From JBDTLH01 sp039934875 (GTDB lineage Bacteria > Acidobacteriota > Terriglobia > Terriglobales > Acidobacteriaceae), in the NCBI GenBank assembly GCA_039934875.1, contig JBDTLH010000202.1, positions 1 through 18,575 on the forward strand: a stretch of DNA of 18,575 nt. The letters run 5' to 3'. Of this stretch, positions 1-8,004 are shown in pieces. Positions within the stretch are counted from its first letter, which is position 1. Each line of letters starts with the position of its first letter. The notes below the pieces were generated by a model that saw only the letters and a program-made list of their open reading frames with translations, did no database searches and was not told where the DNA came from. The position numbers and the translations under genes were made by a program.

Positions 1-2100
1 GCAATGGGGGCGGGCGCAAGCGGCGGCAAGAATTTCTCCGCGGACCAGAAAAAGTATCTCGATTCGCTGGTTAAGGACCTGCAGGCGCACCGCGGCAAAG
101 CGGTGGTGATCGCGGGCGAGTATCAATCGCCCGCATTGCACACTCTGACGGTCCAAATCAATCAGGCCATAGGAGCGATCGGCCAGACTGTTACCTATGG
201 AGACCCGGTCGAGACCGATCCGCAGATGCAGACCGCCGCACTCAAAGAACTAGTAGGCGAGATGAACACCGGCAAGGTGACGATGCTGATGGTGCTGGGC
301 GCCAATCCGGTATATTCCGCGCCGGCGGACTTTCAGATGGTGGGAGCATTCAAGAATTTTCTGGATGCGGGCGGCCTCGGGGTCCATCTCGGAGAGTACA
401 AAGACGAGACCTCGCGCTACTGCCAGTGGCATATTAACCAATCGCACTATCTTGAGAGCTGGGCAGATGCGCGCGCCTGTGATGGCACGGCGTCGATCGT
501 GCAGCCACTGATCGAGCCGCTTTATAACGGCAAGTCTCCGATTGACGTGATCGCCACGCTGGGGGACACCCCGGACACGCGCGCCTACGATTTCGTGCGC
601 CAGTACTGGGCTGCATCGGGGCAATTGAAGGGCGCTAATTTCGAAGCCCAATGGCGCTCCGCGCTGAACAGCGGATTCATCCCGAATACGGCGTCCTCGG
701 CGAAATATATGCCCGCGGGAAAGGCGGCGGTGACGCTTGCTCCGGTCAGCGACGAGATGGAACTGATCTTCCGTCCCGACCCCAGCATCTATGACGGTCG
801 CTTCTCGAACAACGCCTGGCTGCAGGAGATAGCCAAGCCAATTTCGAAGATGAGTTGGGACAACGCGATCCTGGTTGATGTGCGCACCGCCGACTCCAGG
901 AAATGGAAAGAGGGCGACGTCATCGAGATCACCACCAAGGCGGGCAAGATCGAGCTGCCGGTGTTGAAGATGCCGGGTCACCCTCCCAACTCCATGACCG
1001 TCTATCTTGGCTTCGGGCGCAGCCATTCGGGGCGGGTCGGCACCGGTGTGGGCAGGGACGCTTATTTGTTGCGCACCAGCGATTCCCCCTGGATAATCAC
1101 GCCCAGCAGCCTCAAACAGGTCAATCAAAATTACGCCATATGCGTGAGCCGCAGCCACACCTATAAAGATGCCCCCAAACATCCGGGGGTGATGGAGCAG
1201 TACGAGAGCCAGGAGGCGATTGATCGCGGCCTGGTGCGCACCGTAGTGCTCGAGGACCTGATCAGAGACCACGGCAAATCGATCCGCGAGGGCTTCGAGG
1301 AGCCCTTGCGCAGCGAAACACTCTATCCCAATTACGATTATTCCAAAGAAAACCAGTGGGGGATGACCATCGACGCCACCTCCTGCGTCGGCTGCAACGC
1401 CTGCGTCATCGCCTGCCAGTCGGAGAACAATATCGCTACCGTCGGGCGCTTCCAGCAGCAGATTGGTCGCGAGATGCTATGGCTGCGCATCGACACCTAC
1501 TACACCGGCGACGTCAGCAACCCCCGGGTGTCGTTCCTGCCCATCCCGTGCATGAATTGCGAGAACGCACCCTGCGAACAGGTTTGTCCGGTGGGCGCGA
1601 CTGTACACTCCCCCGAGGGCCTGAACGTGATGGTCTATAACCGTTGCGTGGGGACGCGTTATTGCTCCAACAACTGCCCCTATAAGGTGCGCCGCTTCAA
1701 CTTTCTGCTGTATTCGGATTACGATACCCCGTCGCTCAAGCTCAAGAACAACCCGGACGTGACGGTGAGAAGCCGCGGCGTGATGGAGAAATGCACTTAC
1801 TGTTTGCAACGCATCAGCGCGGCGCGGATCAAGGCGGAAAAAGAAGAGCGCCCGATCAATGACGGCGATGTCGTGACGGCCTGTCAGCAGGCTTGTCCCA
1901 CCGAGGCGATCAGCTTTGGGAACATCAACGATCCCGAAAGCAAGGTTTCGCATCAGAAGCGCGATATGCGCAACTATTCGATGCTGGCCAGCGTCAACAC
2001 CCGGCCGCGCACCTCTTATTTAGCGGGCGTGCTGAACCCCAACCCGGAGCTCGGCAACGGGCCGATGCCGCAAGTGGAAGAAGTGGATTTGAGTAAATAG
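1..2100 (+). CDS. actB: ActB, iron-sulfur subunit of Alternative Complex III (5' partial)
   Basis: Iron-sulfur subunit of the membrane-attached quinol:cytochrome c oxidoreductase ACIII; it takes electrons from quinol and passes them to the cytochrome subunits. The frame is open to base 1, so the N-terminus is missing; family members are about 1000 residues and about 698 are visible. Numbering from the Met at base 4, residues 1-380 are the C-terminal part of a molybdopterin-oxidoreductase-like domain that in this family carries no cofactor; residues 285-370 look like the dinucleotide-binding-type fold. Residues 455-650 are a ferredoxin-like module with four Cys groups: C461/C464/C467/C471, C516/C519/C524/C528, C548/C554/C558 and C597/C600/C627/C631. 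The third group has Thr551 where a fourth Cys would be, fitting the known [3Fe-4S] cluster of ACIII. actC starts 2 nt after the stop. Strong family match. Confidence 0.95.
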   Translation, partial: AMGAGASGGKNFSADQKKYLDSLVKDLQAHRGKAVVIAGEYQSPALHTLTVQINQAIGAIGQTVTYGDPVETDPQMQTAALKELVGEMNTGKVTMLMVLGANPVYSAPADFQMVGAFKNFLDAGGLGVHLGEYKDETSRYCQWHINQSHYLESWADARACDGTASIVQPLIEPLYNGKSPIDVIATLGDTPDTRAYDFVRQYWAASGQLKGANFEAQWRSALNSGFIPNTASSAKYMPAGKAAVTLAPVSDEMELIFRPDPSIYDGRFSNNAWLQEIAKPISKMSWDNAILVDVRTADSRKWKEGDVIEITTKAGKIELPVLKMPGHPPNSMTVYLGFGRSHSGRVGTGVGRDAYLLRTSDSPWIITPSSLKQVNQNYAICVSRSHTYKDAPKHPGVMEQYESQEAIDRGLVRTVVLEDLIRDHGKSIREGFEEPLRSETLYPNYDYSKENQWGMTIDATSCVGCNACVIACQSENNIATVGRFQQQIGREMLWLRIDTYYTGDVSNPRVSFLPIPCMNCENAPCEQVCPVGATVHSPEGLNVMVYNRCVGTRYCSNNCPYKVRRFNFLLYSDYDTPSLKLKNNPDVTVRSRGVMEKCTYCLQRISAARIKAEKEERPINDGDVVTACQQACPTEAISFGNINDPESKVSHQKRDMRNYSMLASVNTRPRTSYLAGVLNPNPELGNGPMPQVEEVDLSK

Positions 2101-2102
2101 GT

Positions 2103-3521
2103 ATGGCGACCAAGCAAATCATTCCTCAGCCTCCCCCTGTGCCGCTCGAGCCGGCGGTTATCGGCCCCGGGCAGAACTTCGCCTCGGTTACCGAGAAGAT
2201 CGCCCGTATCGTTCTCACCAAACACACGCCTCTGGGCTGGATATTCGGTTTCCTCATCGCCTTTGGCCTGGCCAACATGCTGATGTCGGTGGCGGGATAC
2301 CTGTTCTTCAAAGGTGTCGGTATCTGGGGCATCACCATCCCCGTCGGCTGGGGCTTTGCCATCGTTAACTTCGTGTGGTGGATCGGGATCGGCCATGCGG
2401 GAACCCTGATCTCCGCGATTTTGTTGCTGCTCAAGCAAAGCTGGCGCACCTCTATCAACCGCTTCGCGGAGGCCATGACGCTGTTCGCCGTCGCCCAGGC
2501 CGGCCTGTTTCCCATTCTCCATACGGGTCGCCCGTGGCTCGCTATTTATTGGCTCTTTCCTTATCCCAACACCATGAACATCTGGCCGCAGTTCCGCTCC
2601 CCGCTCATCTGGGACGTGTTCGCGGTCTCGACCTACGCCTCGGTTTCACTGATGTTCTGGTTCACCGGACTGATTCCCGACCTGGCGACCTTGCGGGACA
2701 ACGCCAAAAGCCGGTTTGGCCAGGTCTTTTACGGCCTCCTCGCCATGGGATGGCGCGGCTCCGCGAAACACTGGCACCGCTATGAAACCGCCTACCTGCT
2801 GCTGGCCGGCATCTCCACGCCGCTGGTGCTCTCAGTGCACACCGTGGTCAGCTTCGACTTCGCGGTCGCGGTCCTGCCCGGCTGGCACACCACTATTTTC
2901 CCCCCTTATTTTGTCGCCGGGGCTATTTATCAGGGCTTCGCGATGGTGCTTACCCTGATGATTCCGCTGCGCGCCGCGTACGGTCTCAAGGGCCTGGTCA
3001 CCATGCGGCACATCCAGAACATGTCGAAGGTGATGCTGGCGACCGGGTTGATAGTCGCCTACGGCTACTTCATGGAAGCCGTCATGTCGTGGTATTCGGG
3101 CGCCAAGTTTGAGTATTTCCAATACATCAACCGCAGCACCGGCCCCATGTGGTGGACGTATGCGCTGTTGATTCTCTGTAACATCGCGACGCCGCAATTG
3201 TTATGGTTCCGGCGGGTGCGCGCCAACGTCCCACTGGTCTGGTGCATTGCCATGGTAATTAACGTCGGCATGTGGCTGGAGCGATTTGTCATCGTCGTGG
3301 TCAGCCTCACACGCGACTTCATGCCCTCCAGTTGGGGGCGCTACATTGGAACGCGCTATGACTGGGCGACCTTTATCGGCACGCTTGGCTTCTTCGTGCT
3401 GCTGATCTTCCTGTTCATCCGCTTCCTGCCGATGATCTCGATCTTCGAGGTGCGGTCGCTTGTTCCCGAGGCCACGCTCGGCCATGACTTTGATGAGGTC
3501 ACCAGTGAACATACGCCGTAG
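2103..3521 (+). CDS. actC: ActC, NrfD/PsrC-like quinol-binding membrane subunit of ACIII
   Basis: Integral membrane subunit of Alternative Complex III and, from family knowledge, the quinol-oxidising subunit lying under the ActB clusters. The 472-residue protein shows about ten hydrophobic segments (roughly 44-69, 79-110, 124-140, 167-190, 228-258, 267-289, 306-326, 348-369, 376-402, 420-444), as expected for NrfD/PsrC proteins. The ActC-style blocks GHAGTLISAILLLL near residue 97 and SINRFAEAMT near 117 are clear. His140 and Asp252 lie in conserved-looking positions near membrane boundaries and are candidates for quinol or proton-path residues (inference). The ATG lies 2 nt after the actB stop with no strong Shine-Dalgarno (SD) sequence, suggesting translational coupling. 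It is distinguished from the second NrfD-like gene, actF, by gene order and these blocks. Confidence 0.95.
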   Translation: MATKQIIPQPPPVPLEPAVIGPGQNFASVTEKIARIVLTKHTPLGWIFGFLIAFGLANMLMSVAGYLFFKGVGIWGITIPVGWGFAIVNFVWWIGIGHAGTLISAILLLLKQSWRTSINRFAEAMTLFAVAQAGLFPILHTGRPWLAIYWLFPYPNTMNIWPQFRSPLIWDVFAVSTYASVSLMFWFTGLIPDLATLRDNAKSRFGQVFYGLLAMGWRGSAKHWHRYETAYLLLAGISTPLVLSVHTVVSFDFAVAVLPGWHTTIFPPYFVAGAIYQGFAMVLTLMIPLRAAYGLKGLVTMRHIQNMSKVMLATGLIVAYGYFMEAVMSWYSGAKFEYFQYINRSTGPMWWTYALLILCNIATPQLLWFRRVRANVPLVWCIAMVINVGMWLERFVIVVVSLTRDFMPSSWGRYIGTRYDWATFIGTLGFFVLLIFLFIRFLPMISIFEVRSLVPEATLGHDFDEVTSEHTP

Positions 3522-3551
3522 CCGAAAGCAAGGAGATGTGGGGACAAAACC

Positions 3552-4106
3552 GTGAACACAGAAGAAGGTAATTACAGATACGGAATTTATGGCCTGCTGG
3601 CGGAGTTTGACACTCCGAAGGGCATGGTCCATGCCGCGGAGTGCGCCCACTCAGAGGGCTATCGGCTGATGGATTGCTACTCTCCGTATCCCATTGACGA
3701 GGCCGCCGACGCCATCGGCTTCAAGAAGAACCGCGTCTCCCTCTGTACCCTCATCGGCGGCATCCTGGGCGGCTCCGGCGGATACTCGCTGATGTACTGG
3801 ATCTCCGTCATCGACTACCCGATCAATATCGGCGGGCGCCCCTTCCACTCCTGGCCAGCTTTCATCCCCGTTCTCTTCGAGTGCACCGTCCTCGGCTCCG
3901 CCCTGGCGACTCTGGTCGGAATGCTGGCCCTCAATGGATTGCCTTTGCCCTACCATCCGGTCTTCAATGCCCCTAATTTCTCTCGCGCCAGCAAAGACAA
4001 GTTCTTCCTCTGCATCGAGGCCAAAGACCCTAAATTCTCGCTTACCGAGAGCCGCACATTCCTAGAGTCGCTGCATGCCACCTCCATCGTGGAGGTGGGA
4101 AATTAA
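3552..4106 (+). CDS. actD: ActD, DUF3341 membrane subunit of ACIII
   Basis: Small membrane subunit of Alternative Complex III (DUF3341 family); it packs against the NrfD-like subunits and has no known redox cofactor. The 184-residue protein begins with the hallmark YGLLAEFDTP at residues 13-22, then a soluble alpha/beta region, then a helical hairpin with membrane segments near 62-85 and 102-128, and a short soluble tail with FFLCIEAKDP. The start is GTG; AGGAG at 3531-3535 is 16 nt upstream, rather far, and no better in-frame start was found. The 3' end of the gene carries a perfect 9-bp inverted repeat (4078-4098) listed separately. Confidence 0.93.
   Translation: MNTEEGNYRYGIYGLLAEFDTPKGMVHAAECAHSEGYRLMDCYSPYPIDEAADAIGFKKNRVSLCTLIGGILGGSGGYSLMYWISVIDYPINIGGRPFHSWPAFIPVLFECTVLGSALATLVGMLALNGLPLPYHPVFNAPNFSRASKDKFFLCIEAKDPKFSLTESRTFLESLHATSIVEVGN
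4078..4098 (+). promoter_or_regulatory. Hairpin at the actD/actE junction burying a GGAGG
   Basis: Arms CCACCTCCA (4078-4086) and TGGAGGTGG (4090-4098) are perfectly complementary around the 3-nt loop TCG. The stem lies in the last codons of actD and contains the only strong SD-like GGAGG (4091-4095) near the actE start at 4132, though it is 36 nt away. No U tract follows, so it is not an intrinsic terminator. It could limit ribosome loading on actE or protect a processed 3' end; both are inference. Confidence 0.5.
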
Positions 4107-4131
4107 CCCCCACAGCCAAAATCGTAACTCC

Positions 4132-5124
4132 ATGAGCATGAGCATGAGAATGATTCACTCGAAACGCTCGCTGATGATCTTGTGCCTCACCGCGGTTGCG
4201 GCAGTGTTGAGCGGCTGCCGCCAGGACATGCACAATCAACCGAAATATATTCCTCTGCGGCCCAGCGAGTTCTTCTCGAATGGCAGCTCCGCCAGAATGC
4301 CCGTCCCGGGCACGGTGGCCCGCGGACACCTCGATGCTGACACCTATTTCTACACCGGCAAGATCAATGGAGTGGATGGCACCCTGCTTCCTTTTACCGC
4401 GACCAAGGCCGTTCTCGACCGCGGCGAGGAGCGCTACAACATCTATTGCACCCCCTGCCATTCGCGGGTAGGCGAGGGCAATGGCATGATCGTCCAGCGC
4501 GGATATCGCCGCGCCGCCAGCCTGCACGAGGCGCGATTGCTGCAAGCGCCCATCGGGCACTTTTACGATGTGATCTCAAATGGATGGGGCGCCATGCCTG
4601 ACTATTCGGCGCAGATTGATCCTCCGGACCGCTGGGCCATCGCAGCTTACATACGGGCGCTCCAGTTATCGCAAAATGCCAGCGTCAACGACGTTCCCGC
4701 GAATCTGCGCGGCAGCATCAAGACCCGCCAGCAATTGGAGGCGGAGTTCGGCGGCGGCGTCCTGGGGCAGCGCGAACGCTCACCCATGACCACCACCGGT
4801 TCGACCAGCGCGGGCACCGGACAAAATACCCACATCGGTCCCATGACCCCGACCATGGGCGGGACCCAAAGCAATACCATCAATCGCGATGTTAATGAAC
4901 AGGGCGGCGGACAGATGATTCAAAGCGCCCGTCCCCATCCGCAGGGCCAGACCGGCCATGCGCAAGGCGGCGATTATTCAGGCACCGTGGCCCCGCGCAG
5001 CGACAAGGGCGTAAGCCGCGGACAGACTTCTCTGCCTCAAGGTAATTGGCAGAGCGGCCCCGCGCAACGCTCGCCGCAAGAAGGACAGGTCAAACCGCAG
5101 GGCGACAGCAAGGAACCAAAATAG
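4132..5124 (+). CDS. actE: ActE, lipoprotein mono-haem cytochrome c subunit of ACIII with long disordered tail
   Basis: Mono-haem cytochrome c subunit of ACIII on the outer face of the cytoplasmic membrane, passing electrons to the oxidase. I start at ATG 4132; the frame runs open upstream to 4075 but that overlaps actD. Four in-frame ATGs (4132, 4138, 4144, 4150) precede a lipoprotein signal peptide, basic residues then LTAVAAVLSGC, with Cys29 as lipidation site. The haem motif is C106-x2-C109-H110 and Met155 in GWGAMPDY is the likely distal ligand. The cytochrome domain ends near residue 200. Residues about 219-330 form a Gly/Gln/Thr/Pro-rich, low-complexity tail not needed by the fold. Length 330 is well above the roughly 200 I expect for ActE. 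The stop is directly followed by the actF ATG. Confidence 0.9.
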   Translation: MSMSMRMIHSKRSLMILCLTAVAAVLSGCRQDMHNQPKYIPLRPSEFFSNGSSARMPVPGTVARGHLDADTYFYTGKINGVDGTLLPFTATKAVLDRGEERYNIYCTPCHSRVGEGNGMIVQRGYRRAASLHEARLLQAPIGHFYDVISNGWGAMPDYSAQIDPPDRWAIAAYIRALQLSQNASVNDVPANLRGSIKTRQQLEAEFGGGVLGQRERSPMTTTGSTSAGTGQNTHIGPMTPTMGGTQSNTINRDVNEQGGGQMIQSARPHPQGQTGHAQGGDYSGTVAPRSDKGVSRGQTSLPQGNWQSGPAQRSPQEGQVKPQGDSKEPK

Positions 5125-6408
5125 ATGAGCAGCCAAACCCATATCCGTAGTATTCCCGCTGATCTATCGGCGCCGCCCATGGTGGAGATGTGGCGCAGGA
5201 ACGCGCTTCCGGTCGCCGGGATATTCATCATTGGCTCGATCATCGCCGGGTTTTATGACTTCCCGGTATTTCTGCGCGCCTATTTGACCGGTTACATGCT
5301 GTTTCTGGGCATCTCGCTGGGCTCGATGGCGCTGTTGATGGTGCAACATCTGGCGGGAGGAAAATTTGGCATACCCAGCCGCCGGGTGCTGGAAGCGGCC
5401 GGGCGCAATGTTCCCATGATGATCGTGCTGTTCCTCCCCATTGCCATTGGCGCGAAATCCATCTATGCGTGGATGGGTCCGCACACGGCGATGGTCGAAG
5501 GCGCAATGCATGCCGCGAACTGGAAGCATGTCTGGCTCAACTATCCCTTCTGGCTGGTGCGTGCCGCCATCTGCTTCGCCATCTGGTGGTTCTATGTGAA
5601 CCGGCTCACCAGGCTGTCTATCGGTCGCGATAACGATAGCCCCAATAATCTGCTTAAATGGCAGGTGCGCCTGGAGAACCTGAGCGGATTCGGTATCGTC
5701 GTTTACTCCCTGACCCTGACCTGCGCTTCGGTGGACTGGATCATGTCCCTCGACGTGACCTGGTTTTCGACCATGTACGGCCTCATCTTTCTTTGCGGCG
5801 AAGGCATTTCGGCGCTGGCCCTCGGCATCATTGGCATGACCCTGCTCTCGCGCGATGAACCTCTGGCCAGCATCGTGAAGGTGCGCGAACTGCACGACAA
5901 TGGCAAGCTATTGTTCGCCTTCGTCATGCTATTTGCCTATGTGTCTTTCTCGCAGTTTCTCATCATCTGGTGCGGCAACCTTCCCGAAGAGATCTCCTGG
6001 TATAACCAGCGCACCCATGGCGGCTGGGGATACTGGGCGGTAGCGGTGCTCGCCTTCCACTTCTGCCTGCCTTGGCTGGTGCTGCTCTCGCGCGACATCA
6101 AGCGCCATGGACGCGCGCTGCGCCGTCTCGCCTATTTCATGATCCTGATGCGCGGAGTGGACATCTACTGGCAGGTCGAGCCTAACTTCAGCCGCAATAG
6201 CGCGGGCAAGTGGGTCTCGGTGAACTTCATCGAGAAGGCCCAGTTTGCTCCCCACTGGCACCCGGAATGGCAGTTCCTGGTGGTTCCCGTGGCCATCGGC
6301 GCCTGCTGGCTCGTCGGGCTTTGCATGCAGCTCAAGAAATATCCCATGATCCCGGTCAATGATCCGCAACTTTACGAAATTCTAAAACCGGAGCACGCAC
6401 ATGCCTGA
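5125..6408 (+). CDS. actF: ActF, second NrfD-like membrane subunit of ACIII
   Basis: Integral membrane subunit of Alternative Complex III, paralogous to ActC but without a proven quinol site; proposed to take part in proton movement. The 427 residues form about ten membrane segments. Family blocks are clear: SLGSMALLMVQHL near 65, NVPMMIVLFLPIAIG near 95, ASVDWIMSLD near 201 followed by WFSTMYG, and MRGVDIYWQVEP near 342. Its ATG immediately follows the actE TAG, with AAGGAA at 5110-5115 giving a normal 9-nt SD spacing. Its stop overlaps the next ATG (ATGCCTGA, 6401-6408), so the downstream gene is almost certainly co-translated. Confidence 0.94.
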   Translation: MSSQTHIRSIPADLSAPPMVEMWRRNALPVAGIFIIGSIIAGFYDFPVFLRAYLTGYMLFLGISLGSMALLMVQHLAGGKFGIPSRRVLEAAGRNVPMMIVLFLPIAIGAKSIYAWMGPHTAMVEGAMHAANWKHVWLNYPFWLVRAAICFAIWWFYVNRLTRLSIGRDNDSPNNLLKWQVRLENLSGFGIVVYSLTLTCASVDWIMSLDVTWFSTMYGLIFLCGEGISALALGIIGMTLLSRDEPLASIVKVRELHDNGKLLFAFVMLFAYVSFSQFLIIWCGNLPEEISWYNQRTHGGWGYWAVAVLAFHFCLPWLVLLSRDIKRHGRALRRLAYFMILMRGVDIYWQVEPNFSRNSAGKWVSVNFIEKAQFAPHWHPEWQFLVVPVAIGACWLVGLCMQLKKYPMIPVNDPQLYEILKPEHAHA

Positions 6409-6988
6409 TTTCAAGCCTAAAGCATCGCCCCATTTTCATGGCTCGAATCCCGGCGGCCTGCCCGTCGGCCATGAGACCAAGGACGTCAATGTAAAGGCGA
6501 TTCTCGCGTTCCTGGTGACCCTGGTCATCACCGGAGGGCTCGTCTTCGGCATCTGCCTCGGCATCTATAACGCGTTCAACAAATATGTCGCCAAACATGA
6601 CGGCGAACCTTCTACCTGGACCGCGAACCAGGTGGAGAAGCAGACGCAGACCATGGCCCACTTGCGCAAAGATGGCGCCACCACCAATCAGATCGAGCAA
6701 TCGGTCTATGAGGCCCACGTGGAGAGCTTCCCGCAACCCCGCTTGCAGACCGACGACACGCGCGACATGCAGATGCTGCGCGATCAAGAAGACTTGCAGC
6801 TTGACAATTACATGTGGATTGACCAAAGTGCCGGAAAGGTGGTCATACCCATCGATCGTGCCATCGAACTGACGGCCGAGCGCGGCATCCCTGCAATACC
6901 CGCTGCCAAGCCACCCGCCATTCGAGAGCCGCTCAGCCTGGGGGTGACCCGGGTAGCACGCACCAGCAGCCATGATCCCAAGAGATAG
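6401..6988 (+). CDS. Unknown single-helix membrane protein between actF and sco
   Basis: I cannot assign this 195-residue protein a named function. It has a hydrophilic His/Pro-rich N-terminus, one strong membrane helix at about 31-58, and a probably periplasmic C-terminal region. Residues 111-165 resemble a block seen in uncharacterised proteins encoded beside Sco and cytochrome oxidase genes: a Pro-rich strand (PQPRLQTDDT), then an acidic amphipathic stretch, LDNYMWIDQSAG, then VVIPIDRAIELTAERGIP. The ATG overlaps the actF stop by 8 nt and has GGAG at 6390-6393, spacing 7. Position makes it a candidate small extra subunit of ACIII (ActG-like by place only) or an oxidase assembly factor. Its TAG stop is also the first three bases of a heptamer repeat array. 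Confidence 0.85.
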   Translation: MPDFKPKASPHFHGSNPGGLPVGHETKDVNVKAILAFLVTLVITGGLVFGICLGIYNAFNKYVAKHDGEPSTWTANQVEKQTQTMAHLRKDGATTNQIEQSVYEAHVESFPQPRLQTDDTRDMQMLRDQEDLQLDNYMWIDQSAGKVVIPIDRAIELTAERGIPAIPAAKPPAIREPLSLGVTRVARTSSHDPKR

Positions 6989-7034
6989 CAATAAGCAATA
7001 AGCAATTAGCAATAAGCAATGAGCAATGAGCAAA
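6986..7034 (+). repeat. Heptamer tandem repeat array, NAGCAAT x 7, starting on a stop codon
   Basis: Seven consecutive 7-bp units read NAGCAAT (first unit TAGCAAT at 6986-6992, last GAGCAAA at 7028-7034). The TAG of the first unit is the stop codon of the preceding gene. Because 7 is not a multiple of 3, the TAA and TAG words fall in different frames, giving extra stop codons. The ATG at 7019 arises from this repeat. Confidence 0.9.
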
Positions 7035-7060
7035 AGACAGCACGGGACCGAGGCCGGAAA

Positions 7061-7095
7061 AAGCCAGAATCCAGAAGCCAGAAGCTAGAAGCTAT
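7061..7095 (+). repeat. Second heptamer array, AAGCCAG-type x 5
   Basis: Five adjacent 7-bp units: AAGCCAG, AATCCAG, AAGCCAG, AAGCTAG, AAGCTAT. It lies 26 bp after the first array and ends just before the AGGAG (7097-7101) that precedes the preferred sco start. The word differs from the first array but period and AG core are the same. It would be translated if sco began at ATG 7019. Confidence 0.85.
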
Positions 7096-7105
7096 TAGGA
7101 GTGAA

Positions 7106-7999
7106 GTGGCAGTAAGCAACACAACTCGGATCATGGTGCGAACCGCCGCCAGCGCAATGAGCGTTGCCTTCGCGGCGATAGCGTTCTCCTTGCCCTCGCC
7201 CGCGCAGACGGCGATCGAAAGCCAGCACACCATCGCGGCGGGCACCCCGTCAACCTCGCAGCCGCAGATATTTTCTTCCGTCGGTATCGATCAGCACCTG
7301 AATACACAGGTGCCTCTCGATCTAAGATTCAAGGATGAGAACGGCCAACCGGTGAAGCTTGGAGATTACTTCGGCAAGCGTCCGGTCATCCTTACCCTGG
7401 TCTATTATCAGTGTCCCATGCTGTGCACCCAGGTCTTGAATGGTCTTACCTCTTCCATGTTGATGCTGAAATTCAACCTGGGCGACCAGTTCGAGATCGT
7501 GACCGTCAGCATCGATCCGCGGGAGACCCCGGAGATGGCCAAGGCCAAGAAGGACATGTACATCGGGCGCTATCGCCGCGCCGGAGCTGCATCCGGCTGG
7601 CACTTCCTGACTGGCGATCAGGCTGATATCGCCAAGCTCGCCAGCGCGGTCGGCTTCCGTTACGTGTTCGATCCCAAGAGCGATCAGTTTGCCCACGCCA
7701 GCGGCATGATGGTGCTCACTCCCGAGGGAAAGATTGCGCAGTACTACTACGGCATCGAATACTCGCCCAAGGACCTGCGTCTGGCCTTGGTGGAAGCCTC
7801 GCAGGAGAAGATCGGCAACATCGTGGACGAGGTGACGCTCTATTGCTATCACTACGATCCGACCAGCGGACACTACAACGCCGTCACCATCAACATGGTC
7901 CGGGTGGCGGGCGTGATCACAGTCGTACTACTCGGCGGCTTTATCTTCTTTAGCGTGAAGCATGAAGGTAAGGGGAACGCAGCAAGGAACTCTCCCTAG
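7106..7999 (+). CDS. sco: SCO1/SenC-family copper chaperone for cytochrome oxidase
   Basis: Periplasmic, membrane-anchored thioredoxin-like protein that delivers copper to, or reduces, the CuA site of oxidase subunit II, here encoded next door as coxB. Numbering from GTG 7106 (297 residues): a signal-peptide-like N-terminus ends near SLPSPAQ (about 33). The copper motif is C103-x3-C107 (CPMLC) and the third ligand is His197 in FAHASG. A C-terminal membrane helix spans about 265-284, as in many bacterial Sco proteins of this type. The start is uncertain. ATG 7019 lies in the heptamer array and would add a basic, repeat-encoded leader; ATG 7133 gives a shorter signal peptide; GTG 7106 has AGGAG at 7097-7101, although only 4 nt away. 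Confidence 0.92.
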   Translation: MAVSNTTRIMVRTAASAMSVAFAAIAFSLPSPAQTAIESQHTIAAGTPSTSQPQIFSSVGIDQHLNTQVPLDLRFKDENGQPVKLGDYFGKRPVILTLVYYQCPMLCTQVLNGLTSSMLMLKFNLGDQFEIVTVSIDPRETPEMAKAKKDMYIGRYRRAGAASGWHFLTGDQADIAKLASAVGFRYVFDPKSDQFAHASGMMVLTPEGKIAQYYYGIEYSPKDLRLALVEASQEKIGNIVDEVTLYCYHYDPTSGHYNAVTINMVRVAGVITVVLLGGFIFFSVKHEGKGNAARNSP

Positions 8000-8004
8000 A
8001 GCAT

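Noticed and set aside
250..1272. A 340-codon open frame on the - strand opposite actB
   Set aside because: No recognisable domain and no SD. It is a shadow of actB, whose translation is unambiguous.
4102..4104. ATT codon 6 nt after GGAGG as the actE start
   Set aside because: Spacing is ideal and it is in frame, but ATT starts are very rare and ATG 4132 gives a standard lipoprotein signal peptide.
6986..7095. Tandem repeats as a possible CRISPR array
   Set aside because: Units are 7 bp and contiguous with no spacers, and no cas genes are present.
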